From the NCBI RefSeq assembly GCF_947172395.1, contig NC_069094.1, forward strand, positions 7,182,292 to 7,246,291: 64,000 bases of DNA, given 5' to 3'. The translations under genes and the position numbers were made by a program. The notes under the pieces were generated by a model. That model did not search any database. It was not told the origin of the DNA and saw only the letters and a program-made list of their open reading frames with translations. Positions 32,741 to 44,113 of the stretch are shown one piece after another. Origin of the DNA: Bicyclus anynana (lineage: Eukaryota > Arthropoda > Insecta > Lepidoptera > Nymphalidae). Every line of letters starts with the position of its first letter. The first letter of the stretch is position 1.

Positions 32741-33124
32741 TACTAACTGCCTCATTGGTTCCGTGGTTAGCTGGTTCAGCTACGGATAATGAGATCCAGG
32801 GTTCAAATCCCGGCCAACAAAAAAATAGGTTATTGGGATTTTTCTTACAAGAAAAATCTTAATAAAAGCCTGGAGTTGAGAAGTTGACGGTGTTAGTACA
32901 CCCCCGTGCCTCGGAGAGCACGTAAAGCCGTCGGGCCTGCGCCTGATCTCTCACCGGTCGTGTCGGTCTGCCGTCCCATCGGATTTCGAGAGTGAGGGAA
33001 GAGAGAGTGCACCTGTGCTTGCGCACACACTTGTGCACTATAATATCTCCTGCGTACATGGTTAATCTCACCATGAGATTAACCGCCGTGACCGAAAAGT
33101 TGGTCGGGAGCATATTATCATTAT
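32741..33124 (+). mobile_element. tRNA-derived SINE, long form, with 12-bp target duplication
   Basis: Head CTGCCTCATTGGTTCCGTGG (box A region) and GGGTTCAAATCCCGG (box B). The long body GAGCACGTAAAGCCGTCGGG, CGCCTGATCTCTCACCGGTC, GTCCCATCGGATTTCGAGAG, CTCCTGCGTACATGGTTAAT and AAGTTGGTCGGGAGCATATT ends in ATTATTATTA. TATAGATACTTA flanks it at 32729-32740 and 33125-33136. The 84-aa minus ORF inside is a SINE shadow. Confidence 0.85.
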
Positions 33125-33136
33125 TATAGATACTTA

Positions 33137-34660
33137 CATTTATAAGAATACACTATCGGCATAATTAATAAACGTGGATTAGGATGTAAATGTTCACTTT
33201 ACAAGTTCCATCATAGACGTTGATTTTCCATTTAACATGATACAGGCCATTGGAGTGTATTATCATAATGAAAAATATTAGATAATTAAAAGAAAACTAA
33301 AGAAACAAAAACAACCTAAGCTAAGTCAGTTAATAGGTACACTTAATATTAGTAGGTATAGAACGTAATTTATGTATTTTCAATTTTATGTTCAATTCGC
33401 CGAACAGGCCATTATCTTGAAGTGTTACCTAGCCAATTGTTAATTTTACTATATTTCGCAGTTACTTTAAATATACCTTATCTGTATGTGAATCACTGAA
33501 GAACAACAAGATTCACAAACATACATCGTTATCTATGACAACGTTGTAAATGTTTTAGAAAGAATTGCTTTGATGTATTACTCTGATTTAAGGCCAGAAA
33601 TAATTGTGTTTAGTTTCAATATAATTTGTTTTGTAGACCTATTTATAAGGTTTTTTTAAATATTTTAGTTTTATATTTAAATAACTTTCTCGCCTCTTTT
33701 AATTTAATTAAAAGTTTAGTCAAAATTCCATTGTTTGCGCTTTGCCGCTTAATTTAATAATATTTGTATTACTAGCAAATGGCTTTTTACTTATTCTATA
33801 TTGTCTATACGAACTAACTATTGATGTTCCTAAAAAGTTTCAGATAGATATCTATAAATTATATTTCGACAAAACTTAAACCTATAAATACTTCTTAATA
33901 TACAATCAAATATCTTAATTTGATGAGTTAATGCTTTGATCTAAGCATTAAAAAATAGGCCAATGTTTCATAGCTCCTTTTTTGTCGAAAACACTGTAAT
34001 TATTTAATAAATTTAATAATTATTTAATAAATCTCTTCACAATAACAGTTCTTTTAATTAATCTTTTATCTGTAATGTTAATCATCACTCGAAGAAAATA
34101 CACATTTTCATTAAAAAATATCCATTGTTATTAATGAAACACACGCTGCATATTAATTTGTTGGTCAGATAATTACACTGTTAAATTAAAGTTGCGCGAC
34201 ATAAAAACTTTTTAATTAGCAAAAAGTTTAAAAGCAAAAACAAAGTACCAGTATAGTACGCGACGTGTGACGTGACCTTTACACCTGCAGTATGAATCAT
34301 AACGGTTGGTTCAAGTTCAACAAATAAATGGCTCGTTCAATAGAAACCTTCCTGTTTATCCTTACTGGGACGAAAACGGGACAAAATCGGCCGCAACTGG
34401 TACTAACGTACGCGCATTTATCAATCTTATTGTAATGGTAGTAAAGGTGACATTAGCTTAAATTAGTTAAACGTCACTGAGATACGAAGTCACATGTCGT
34501 GTGCTTCCGATGCCAGTCACGTATCGAATTTTATTATAGCAATCGACAGATTATTCGTTTGTGCGGCCATATCAAAACTTAAGAAAGAACAATTCAGGTT
34601 CTGTCTGATCGAAAAGTTGACAAGTTTCTTAGGGTTCCTTAGATTTTTAGAAGTCATTTT
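33137..34660. other. AT-rich non-coding stretch
   Basis: About 1.5 kb with no supported gene or repeat. Confidence 0.35.
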
Positions 34661-34914
34661 CATTTATCAACCCATATTCGGCTCACTGCTGAGCTTGAAC
34701 CTCCTCTCAGAATGAGAGGAGTTACGCCAATTAAGTCCACCACGCTGGCTTAATGCGGATTGGCAGACTTCACACACGCGCTGGTATGCAGGTTTCTTCA
34801 CGATGTTTTTCCTTTACCGTTTGAGACCCCGTTGGAGGTGCATACCCCGGATCGGATTCGAACCCGCACCCTCCGGAATCGAAGGCAGAGATCATATCCA
34901 CTGGGCTATCACGG
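34661..34914 (-). mobile_element. Metulj-like SINE, internally shortened
   Basis: Minus strand: CCGTGATAGCCCAGTGGATA (box A), GGTTCGAATCC (box B), then directly to CAAACGGTAAAGGAAAAACA without the usual CACGTGATATTTAATTT segment. The end GCTCAGCAGTGAGCCGAATA is intact. Confidence 0.8.
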
Positions 34915-35351
34915 AATATAAACTGTATCTCTTTATTAAACTGAATTGTCAAATACAAAAATATTCTATGAATTTGAAGGTTGAATTTGTTTTCAATGCA
35001 TACATTTATCACACGTATCATTAAAACATAATTTTAAAACATTTAAAAATAAAACAGGTGAAGTGCAATTCAGACACCAAGGGTTCCGTAGACAATTAAA
35101 AATAATTAAGTAAAATTTGCAAATAATACTCGCAGATTTTTATTTTTTTGTTTGGGTAATAACAATGAAGTTTCTTATTTTTCCCTTATTTCTAGTCTAA
35201 ATAATGACTGTAAGTTTCAATTAGTACAGTTACCGTGATTCATGCTTCTTACCAAATTCGTTACATAATACAAAATACATACGTTGTACGTGACAAAACT
35301 TAATCTGCCATATCTTTTGCATGCGTTAAGAAATTCAGAAGTCTAATTTTT
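34915..35351. other. Unassigned stretch
   Basis: AAGGGTTCCGTAGAC near 35081 is a short start-piece of the AGGGTTCCGTA family; the rest is unassigned. Confidence 0.3.
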
Positions 35352-35570
35352 CAACCGATTTCAAAAAAAGGAGGTTTTCAATTTGACGCGTATGTAGGCC
35401 TTTTTTATGTTTGTTACCTCATAACTACGTCATGTATTAACCAATTTTGAAAATTCTTTTTTTTTTAAATCATATTCAATCAATCTTCCAGATTGAAAAT
35501 CGGCTTAGTAATATTGTGTTAAAATCAAAATATCTGAAATACGTCTTGAAGTCGGTTCCATTTTTATGTT
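35352..35570 (+). mobile_element. Short copy of the ACCGACTTCAA repeat family
   Basis: Left end CAACCGATTTCAAAAAAAGG, then ACCAATTTTGAAAATTCTTT. Right end CTTGAAGTCGGTTCC mirrors the left. It lacks the 131-bp array of the 19621 copy. Confidence 0.5.
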
Positions 35571-36246
35571 TAAAAGATTATTCACAATTCCAAGAGACTG
35601 ACAAATTTGAGTATTCTGTATTAATAATGAAGATGAGAACGTTTCACGGTCCTGAGAAAAAGGACCTTGAAAGACAGATACATACAGATGAACAACAAAG
35701 TCATCTCACAAGGTTTCGTTTTTTTGCATTTACAGTACCCTAAAAATTACAAAAAATACAGAACGCGGAAGTGATTGCCATGACCGATTAGGCGATACGA
35801 ACTCGAGGAAGGAAAGTAGTAGATAATATTTTTGCAAGGCTCTAGATTTAAGAGTTTAAAGCAACGCGGAAGACAATGTAGCAAATGATCGTAATGTTTT
35901 TAGCAGTACAAGATAAGACTTGGAAATTTCCTTACAGTGTACGTAGTTCGTATAATCGTAAACATCCTGTCATCCATCACCTTGTGACAATTCTCAAAGT
36001 ATAAGACAGAAAGTTATAAAAGTATATTAATTTATAGATCATTGCTCAGTTCAGATGGACCTTGGTCTTTGATTCGTACCTTTAATTTTAAATTTAATGA
36101 CTTTAGCTGTCGTTATTACTTATAAAAAATAATAACTTTACTGACGATTTAAAATTAATGATCATTTTTATGTTTTTACAAAATTAAACAAAATTTAAAG
36201 AGAGCTGGAGTCGCTCTTGTATTTTTTTTTTATGAAAATAATAAAA
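35571..36246. other. Unassigned stretch
   Basis: Nothing supported. Confidence 0.25.
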
Positions 36247-36510
36247 CGCAAGGGTTTCGTAGCAGCGTTATTATAGTTAGTTATCCGTCTATCTTTGCCA
36301 AGAACCTTCATCTCCGAAACACGTGAAGGGATCAAGCTGTCGAGAGTCTGTGAAGAAAGTCTGAAGCTGTGAAAAAAAACAAGCTTCTAGTTATACTTAA
36401 CAATGCCGCTAAAAACGTATATATTTCTCTATCAAGGGCAATCAATCCTCTACTTAGTGCGGAACCCCCGGTGGACTTATGCGACTCGCACTTGTCCAGT
36501 TTTTAGCGCA
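36247..36510 (+). mobile_element. AGGGTTCCGTA family copy
   Basis: AAGGGTTTCGTAGCAGCG at the left, TATCCGTCTATCTTTGCC and AAGAACCTTCATCTCCGAAA inside, and GCGACTCGCACTTGTCCAGT at the right end. Confidence 0.5.
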
Positions 36511-37211
36511 CATCAAAAAAAACTGCACAGTTATCATTACACAAACATAGAGTCACATGGAGTGGAATATTATATTGAGATGCAAGATAAAAATTATTTA
36601 ATAGATTTCAATTATTATGAATATATTGTACGTATAGTGCTTATAATGATCGATAAGCTTGTATACCACAAACGAAAAAAATGTAACGAATATAATTTCC
36701 TGTATCCATTTTGAGAAAAGCTTTCATAAACCAAACTTTTATACAAATAGGTCCAGTACAATTATCTTAATTTCCAAACAATCGTACAAACACGGTCTAA
36801 AGAGAAGATACGAGTAAAAGGTTCGTCTTTTTGGGAGCAGTTTTGCTGCGTTTTGATTATTTTTACAATTAACTTATAGATTATTGGTTCGTATTTTTAT
36901 TAATAGCCTTTATATTTATTACAAGCCATTAGGTAATAAAACTACTTTTATGTTTAAATAGATTATATAGTTATATACCTACTAGATTTACAATTTTATA
37001 GAAACTTGTAACAACAATGACTGGTCATTTTTTTACAAGTTTCTATTACTAAGTCCAATGTTATTGACTAATAAACTAAATTAATATACATAAAGATATA
37101 CTTCATTAATTACTTGTTTTTCCTACCCGTTTAGTGATTCATTTAAACATAATTACGTATTTAATAAAATATTATTAAACTTGCAATGTTAAATGTTGCA
37201 ATGTGCTTATA
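36511..37211. other. AT-rich non-coding stretch
   Basis: A 103-codon ORF starts in the preceding repeat (36403) and runs to 36714. It has no recognisable domain. Confidence 0.3.
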
Positions 37212-37520
37212 AGGGTTCCTTAATTATAAACAAGAAACCCAAGAAAGCTTCGGCATGTTCGTTCGTCTGTCTGACTTTAAAGTGCTAATTATTGTTAGAG
37301 TAGAGTCAACTCTGCCAACTATGCGTTTGTCTATGGATCCGTGAAAAAAATCACAGAAGTAGCATAATAAAATTAAAAGGAAATCACAACTAAGTAAGCA
37401 TTAAAGTTGAAAGAATTTGTAGATGATCTACCAAAAACTGCGATTCTAAGTCGTCTTTGGTAACGTAGAACTACAGAACCTTACACTGCGCGTGGCCCAA
37501 CTCGCACTTGGCTGGTTTTT
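37212..37520 (+). mobile_element. AGGGTTCCGTA family copy, complete-looking
   Basis: AAGGGTTCCTTAATTATAAA at the left, GTTCGTTCGTCTGTCTGACT inside, and the end CTGCGCGTGGCCCAACTCGC, ACTTGGCTGGTTTTTATTT. About 310 bp; useful as a family reference. Confidence 0.55.
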
Positions 37521-37611
37521 ATTTACCTAAATATAAAAAAATATTTATCTTATAACAATGTCTTAACCTTTAATTTGACTTTCAACTCGTTCTGTTAACT
37601 ACTAACATTTT

Positions 37612-37750
37612 AAAGGGGTGAAGTTTGTGGCGTTGTAGGGGGTAATATCTGGATCCACAGAACCTTCTTTTGCCACTTGAAAGCCACGATATTTGTGAGT
37701 CTCACAGGCTACATTTTATCCCTCAGGCTACATTGAAGGCCGAGGGGATA
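37612..37750 (+). mobile_element. Helitron-like fragment
   Basis: AAAGGGGTGAAGTTTGTGGC, GCCACGATATTTGTGAGTCT, CACAGGCTACATTTTATCCC. Family core without termini. Confidence 0.45.
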
Positions 37751-38077
37751 GAACCTGATACATAAAACAATATGACATAAACTTTAATAACATCATAATA
37801 AGACGTTCATACGTTTTATGTGTTTACCATTGAGAATTTTATTAGCAAAGAGCATGCAGGTATTCATATTTCCATACTGACAAGTGCAATTTTATACAGC
37901 AGTGGTGATGAGTGAGATTACTTTGTGTTTCATTGTCACGGCTGAGACCGTAGCCAATGTAATCTGCACCATAAAATTGTAACTAATACGAACGATAAAA
38001 AGTATGCGGTATTTGCGTGTTTGCTTTATCTGTGGACTGGATATAGTGACTGTCTTATGTAATACTTTTATGTATAA

Positions 38078-38272
38078 CTAGTTCTGTATAACTTCGGTTT
38101 TTCGCAAATCTCGCAAAAACCATGGATATTTTCGGGATAAAAAGTAGCATATGTTAGTCCAGGATATTATCTGTCTTAGTTTTAAATTTCAGCCAAATCG
38201 GTTCGTTCAGTAGTTCCAGCGTTAAAGAGTAACAAACATCCAAACATTTCTAAGGATTCTACTAATAAAAGA
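38078..38272 (-). mobile_element. Helitron-like element, degraded 3' end
   Basis: CTAGTTCTGTATAACTTCGG at the left, CCATGGATATTTTCGGGATA, TTTCAGCCAAATCGGTTCGT. Closest to 29518-29737. Confidence 0.5.
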
Positions 38273-38280
38273 ATATTCCT

Positions 38281-38488
38281 GTTAGCCCTTGACTCCCTTG
38301 AATCTCACCTGATGGTAAGTGATGATGCAGTCTAAGATGGAAGCGGGCTAACTTGTTAGGAGGAGTATGAAAATCCAAACCCGTTTCGTTTCTACACGGC
38401 ATCGTACCGGAACGCTAAATCGCTTAGCGGTACGTCTTTGCCGGTAGGGTGGTAACTAGCCTTGGCCGAAGCCTGCCACCAGCCAAAA
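38281..38488 (-). mobile_element. tRNA-derived SINE (CTCCGTGGCGCAGTGG family), 5'-truncated
   Basis: Minus strand: GGCTGGTGGCAGGCTTCGGC, TAGTTACCACCCTACCGGCA, GTACCGCTAAGCGATTTAGC, TCCTAACAAGTTAGCCCGCT, TCACCTG-AGGTGAGATT region and GGGCTAAC. Confidence 0.75.
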
Positions 38489-39140
38489 AAATTTCAAAAT
38501 CTATCTTCGTCCGTACAGTTAAAACTGTAGGTCAGTAGCCCGCATTAATAAAATACATCAAATATAATAACTACAGAAACATTACTATTGGCAAAATAAA
38601 AATAGCGCGACCGATTTTCAGCTTTATTTTATAGAATAAGTGGTTGTACTTACCTACTGTTATTAGTAATTATTAACTGAACAATTCGATTTATAATGCC
38701 CAATAATATAATTTAATAGCCTTAGAGCACGAAAGGATGTAAAGAATTACTCGGACAATTAATTTAAATGTTTCAATAGCTCTTATCAACCGATGAAAAA
38801 ACGGAGAGAAGGTTATCAATTCGACGAGTAGGTATCGGCGACGAGTCCATAGAGGCCGATTCCTGCCGGGTTACCTTTTAAGAATCCATACATACTTATT
38901 AATTCTTGTAATGAATATATATGTTTTGATGTATGAGGAACCGTAGTTTGTATCAAGCGGCATGACCGTAGTTTGTTTCTTTGGGACGGCTTACCTTCGT
39001 CAATATTCCATCCTTCGCCACTGGTAGGTATATATTTTTCTATGGTATAACTTTTTACCGAGTGGTCTGATTTTGATGATTCCTTTTTTATTGGAAAGGG
39101 ATATACCCTTTACCCTTCTCGAAGTAGGTCATATATACAA
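38489..39140. other. Unassigned stretch
   Basis: Nothing supported. Confidence 0.25.
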
Positions 39141-39402
39141 ATGGATTGAGAGGGGTTAGGCCAATAGTCTACCACGGTGACCCAATGCGAAGTGGCAGGC
39201 TTCAAACACGCAGAGAACTAAGAAATTTTTCTGGTATGCAAATTTCCTCACGATGTTGTCCTTGACCGTTTGAGACACGTGATATTTAATTTCTTAAAAT
39301 GCACACAACTGAAAAGTTGGAGGTCCATGCCCCGGACCCGAATTCGAACCCACACCCTCCGGAATAGGAGGCAGAGGTCATATCAACTTCGCTATCATTT
39401 AA
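39141..39402 (-). mobile_element. Metulj-like SINE, decayed
   Basis: Minus strand: ATAGCGAAGTTGATATGACC (decayed box A), GGTTCGAATTCGGGTCCGGG (box B region), ACACGTGATATTTAATTT in reverse, CTCTGCGTGTTTGAAGCCTG. The (ATG)n end is missing. Confidence 0.7.
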
Positions 39403-40234
39403 CTTAAATATCTACACGATCAAAACGCAAATAGATATTGAAGAATTAACATTTTCTTTTCAACCTTCATAGTTGGGAAATGTGTTCGTAGAATGGGTGT
39501 GTATTTAATATTTCTTTTTTATGGGGTCAATTAGTGAAATGGGACAGGCAGTGACGCAGGGACTGAAGGTCGGGGGTGGTGTTGTCACTTAAACTAGATT
39601 TGGGGTGCGGAAATAGAACAGGCAAAATATAAAGAAAACAGTAAACCAAGGCTGCCGACTTTTTGTGGGGAAATTAATAAGTAATGTACGGACATTAGAG
39701 ATAACTAACTAGATAGAAATAACTATAAATAAAATCTTTAAATACTGATCTAAATTTTCTCAAGTTATGAATTTTATTTTTATATTTTTCCTATAATTGG
39801 CTTTTGAGACTATTTAAAGAAGGGATTATTTATATTTTTTATCTTTCTAAAATCCTGAAGATTTTTAAGATTTCCTGTTTCACCTTCTCTCTAGAGTCTT
39901 TAAATTATCTTCTCTAATACGGAAAAGGACACATCACACACTGTATATATTTCGAAATTCTAAAGAAACTATTAGTACTAGACAGTTGCAATTTAGTATG
40001 AGTATGTACCAGTAAGACACGCTGATAAAGTCTTGTAATGAAATTTTGAAAAAAACATTATCTTAGAGTATCACCCCTACATTTAAAGTTGGGATGATTA
40101 TTGTTTTACTCATCTAACCCACAGTGTGGGCTGTTATTGAGTAGGTCGTGAAATAATAATGTGAGTGTATAAATACCATTTTTCGATTTAGAGATCTGTG
40201 TTAGAAAAATTTTTGGATTTAAATTGCTAAGTTT
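39403..40234. other. AT-rich non-coding stretch
   Basis: Nothing supported. Confidence 0.3.
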
Positions 40235-41107
40235 GTTAGAGTCGGGTGTCCTGTCCATCTACCAGCTAAACGGTTATGGACACGTAAAAAATGCACAGAA
40301 GTATAATAAAATTAAAAATAAAACTATTAGGTACTACTTAAAATTAAAAGAGTTGTATTAAACAGCAAAAGCCTCCATTCTACAAGCTTAAAACAGAGAC
40401 TCTTTCGTCTGAGTCTATCTTGGGATCTACGAGTAAATATCGACAAATAAAGTCACCAATGAGGCAGCTTAGAATTAAATCACTTATGTTCATTGATTAT
40501 CCTTATTCGCTACATATGAAAGTCTGTACTAGACCTAGCCTTGTTCGAATTAAATGTTTACGTTCTTTAATGGAGAGCGACGCATTGACCTTGTCAATAA
40601 GACTGAGTGAAGATAATGCCGGATGAAATAATAACGAGCACTCGCTATCGTTCTGTTTGCACCGAAATATACTTCCAGATAGCAGAGATTTATGTTGTGA
40701 TTCGTTGATAACATTCCTTTGTTGGCGTATTTAACGGATGATAAATGAAAAAAAGGCGAAACAACGACGTTGTTATCTATTTGACAATATATTTCAAGTA
40801 ATATTTTTGTATTATGTTCCACTGTATACGAAATTTGTATTTTTTTAATCCGTATGTATTTTTCTTGGTTCTATTTGGTAAAAGATTAAATAAAAAATCA
40901 AACAGCAATGTAGAATATTAGTTGTCTTCAATATTTCCCCTTCATTGATAAAACAGAAAAAGCTTCTTCTTAAATTAGTATCTCATTAGTAAAAAATTGA
41001 ACCCATATCACTGGCGTGTGTGTTCATAATATGTTAGACCTAAGTTATATATTTATTTGTTACGGAATCCTCCGAGCGCGAGTGCGACTCGCACTTGGCC
41101 AGTCTTT
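40235..41107 (+). repeat. Dispersed pieces of the AGGGTTCCGTA family
   Basis: 40235-40400 resembles the interior of 37212-37520 (CACAGAAGTATAATAAAATT). 41057-41107 has the family end (TACGGAATCCTCCGAGCGCG, GCGACTCGCACTTGGCCAGT). Between them, small ORFs (40420-40626, 40550-40822) on both strands are not supported as genes. Confidence 0.4.
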
Positions 41108-41871
41108 CGTCTTTACTTGTTTACTTAGATTATTATTATAATTTTAATTTTTGCGTAGAATGTGTGTGTACTGTCGACCTGTTTACATCCGGAGCTTTCC
41201 AAGGATTACCTTTTGTTAGCGCATTGTTAATTCGCCATTAAAACACATTACATAACTAACAATAGAGAGACGAAATGGTAAACAAATCAACGTCCATCAA
41301 AGTCAGTTACAATATTTATTGAAAAGTGTTTATGGATAGTACCTATCGCGAAAAAAAAATTATATTGTGTTAAATCTACTGTGTATTCCATGAAATTGAC
41401 AGTCAGTTTTTCCAATATCAAATTAAATGCAGCCGGTCATGTGCCATCAATATTACTTTGTCTCTGAAGTTTGAAGCATGTAATCACAAGTCACAAGCCT
41501 GAACGCGTACCACGTGGTTTCTAGTGAACAATCAGCATATCAAACGACTTTATAATTGCATCTCGTCAAAAATTTATTAATCTCATTTCAGCTTCTGATC
41601 CTGCAACTGAGTATCAAGTTCATTACAGTTGTAATTATGATAACAACCTATGATAATGGCTCAGTATATATCCAATAATATACTTCCAGTAGATCAGAAT
41701 TAGAAACGACCTTCACCCACATGTTTAATGGACGAAAAGTATATCGAACTATATAGTATGCACAGAGTAAAGATGATACAGAGTGAGTCTTTACAATTAG
41801 CGTGGTGAAGCCGATGAACCCATGAAAAACGAACGTCACACATGTTCTTGACATCCGTATATACAATTTTT

Positions 41872-42300
41872 TTAGGGTTCCGTAGCCAATGGCAAAAACG
41901 GAACTCTTATAGATTCGTCATGTCTGCCGTCCTGTATGTCACAGGCACTTTTGTCCGAAACTATAAGATATCACAATATTTTTAAAGTTTTGACTAAATT
42001 CTTTATGTTGCCGCATGCGGTGACAAATATTGGAAAGTATTATTCGTCCCCGCCTGCAGCACCACAAAATATTTAGTCAGAACTTGAAGTATATTGTGAT
42101 ACTTGTTTTTCTTTTTCCAGTTCATTACGCTTAAGCAGTCGCTGTTCTATAATAACTAAGTACCTATGTATCAGTAGCGAAGACTAAAATTTTCTCGTAC
42201 AACCAGTTTATGTGTTTTTTAGTTTGAATGTGTTTTTCGCTAAGTACGTTAAATTATTTACGTCCGTACAACTCGGGGATTTTTAAAAGGTACCCCGACA
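41872..42300 (+). mobile_element. AGGGTTCCGTA family copy
   Basis: TTAGGGTTCCGTAGCCAATG, GGCAAAAACGGAACTCTTAT and ATGTCTGCCGTCCTGTATGT at the start. The 3' boundary is uncertain. Confidence 0.5.
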
Positions 42301-42780
42301 GGAATCGGGTTGTTAGGAACCATCGCCCCTGGTATGTATTCAATAAAATAAAGAACGTCATTAGATAAATAGTTAGTTTTAAAATTCAGACTTTTGCAAA
42401 GGAATTTCTACACACAGCATGTGGCTTATTTATTAACTTACTGTTTTAATTCGTAATATTTTCTAGTGCTCAACTGCTTATACTTATAATTAGTGCCGCC
42501 TTACCTACGTCATGCTATTATATTTCCATGATGTTGGTATAATTAATTACATAGCACACGACTCGTGGCCAGTCATTTATCCATGTCACAAAAAAACCAT
42601 GCTATTGACGTCAACGTTCATCTCCAATTATGACAAAGAAGCACAGGCGCAAGAGTTGCTAAGTTTTTGGAGTCTCTAATTATGGGAACGGATTTCTTAA
42701 CTTCAGGGTCATACATAGCACTCACTTATACACGGAAAGGGATCCAACCAACCACTCGACCCGTACAGTATTTTTATATG
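42301..42780. other. Unassigned stretch
   Basis: Nothing supported. Confidence 0.25.
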
Positions 42781-42950
42781 AAACTCCTATTGCGCAACGC
42801 ACACTAATCGGAATCGTAACGTAATCGCCTCGCCCTCTCACCCCTAACGCGTAGCGCCTCGCTGTTAACCTGCAATCGGGCGCGTAACCCAGTTTGTAGT
42901 CTACGCTGGGTGATGGCGAAGCGACACGGTTATGATCGCTATGTGTGTTA
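42781..42950. other. CpG-rich patch in AT-rich sequence
   Basis: Many CG dinucleotides in about 170 bases (GCGCAACGCAC, CGTAACGTAATCGCCTCG, ACGCGTAGCGCCTCGC, CGGGCGCGTAAC). No ORF, repeat match or splice site. It could be a regulatory element or a recently arrived repeat. Confidence 0.35.
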
Positions 42951-43732
42951 TGACCCGAGAGTAATCAATAGACTGAGTTTATTGGACATTAATTATGAAT
43001 ATAACTTACGAGTAGGTAAACTTTATAAAAAAGGTAAAAGGTATGCACTGCTTACAACACACTATTCAAATTACAAGAAACGCGTGTAATAATTAATATA
43101 AAACTTTCAGTAGTTTGTAATTTTAAAATTACAAGAGTATGATGACCGATGTAAGTTTCATCGGCTCTTGCGGTAGTGTGCAACGACCTTAATAGCCAAC
43201 GTGACATTGTAGTAAATCGTTTATTTTGAAATAGCACAATAACTCTTAAGTATACTTACTGCAAATCGTTTATGACATCTGAGTAAATATTGTACTATTT
43301 TAAACTATTAGAGCAATTTATATTGAGTTGATTTGTATACTTTTAACATTAAGATTATATTGTGTTTATATCGTCAACTCACGTTGTAAACATTAGCACC
43401 GATATCAACCCACATGCATCGCGGTCAACTTCTTCAGACATGTCAATTGTTGTGTCAATGTACTTGGCAATGGAATATTATGTGCTTTTAAAATCAACTT
43501 AACCTACGATCTTACGATTGTTATTTGATCTTAACCATCATTAACAGCAGTAACGTGCACTGCATAGATGCAAAAACGCATTGCCTACCCTTGCCCAGAT
43601 GGGAAGTAAATATGAGAGCTAACATGCGCTTACCTAGAAAGTGCCTATCCACTTTTCTTTGAGGGGGAAGAAAACACAAACACTGAAAAGACATTCTACA
43701 CTTCATCAGTTCGAATAAGATAGGACTGTTCA
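42951..43732. other. AT-rich non-coding stretch
   Basis: A 76-codon minus ORF (43521-43751) overlaps repeat text (GCGCTTACCTAGAAAGTGCC, family C-like). Confidence 0.3.
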
Positions 43733-43880
43733 GCCTGCGAAAGCCAGACATACCTCATTTTATGAAGGCTGAAAGTTCGTCAGTCCTACCATAGGTAAGT
43801 ACGGTAGTCAATTATGGAGTTTAGTCTGTGATGGCTTTGGAAGATAACAGGTTTCAAAGGTCCTAACCCGTCCAAGTATT
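43733..43880 (+). repeat. Repeat family W, copy 2
   Basis: AGCCAGACATACCTCATTTT, GAAGGCTGAAAGTTCGTCAG, ATAGGTAAGTACGGTAGTCA and GGCTTTGGAAGATAACAGGT pair with 28872-29040. Confidence 0.55.
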
Positions 43881-44113
43881 AAGTGTTTTTTTTTATATTT
43901 TCCTCGGAACAATAAATGGGAAATCCTGTTCCCAGTTGCTAGTTACTTAAGTTCGCGGCAACTCTTCGAAAAACTGGAAACATGATATCCTATAGATTCA
44001 GAGCTGAAAATTGGCTAGAATCAGGACAATTAAGGAGAACTCATGAGACTAAGGCCAAGCGAATCTATATTTGCCTAATCAGTTAAATTACTTGTTACAG
44101 GTGGGCAAAAAAT

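Noticed and set aside
32859..33113. 84-aa Arg-rich ORF
   Set aside because: Antisense of a SINE body.
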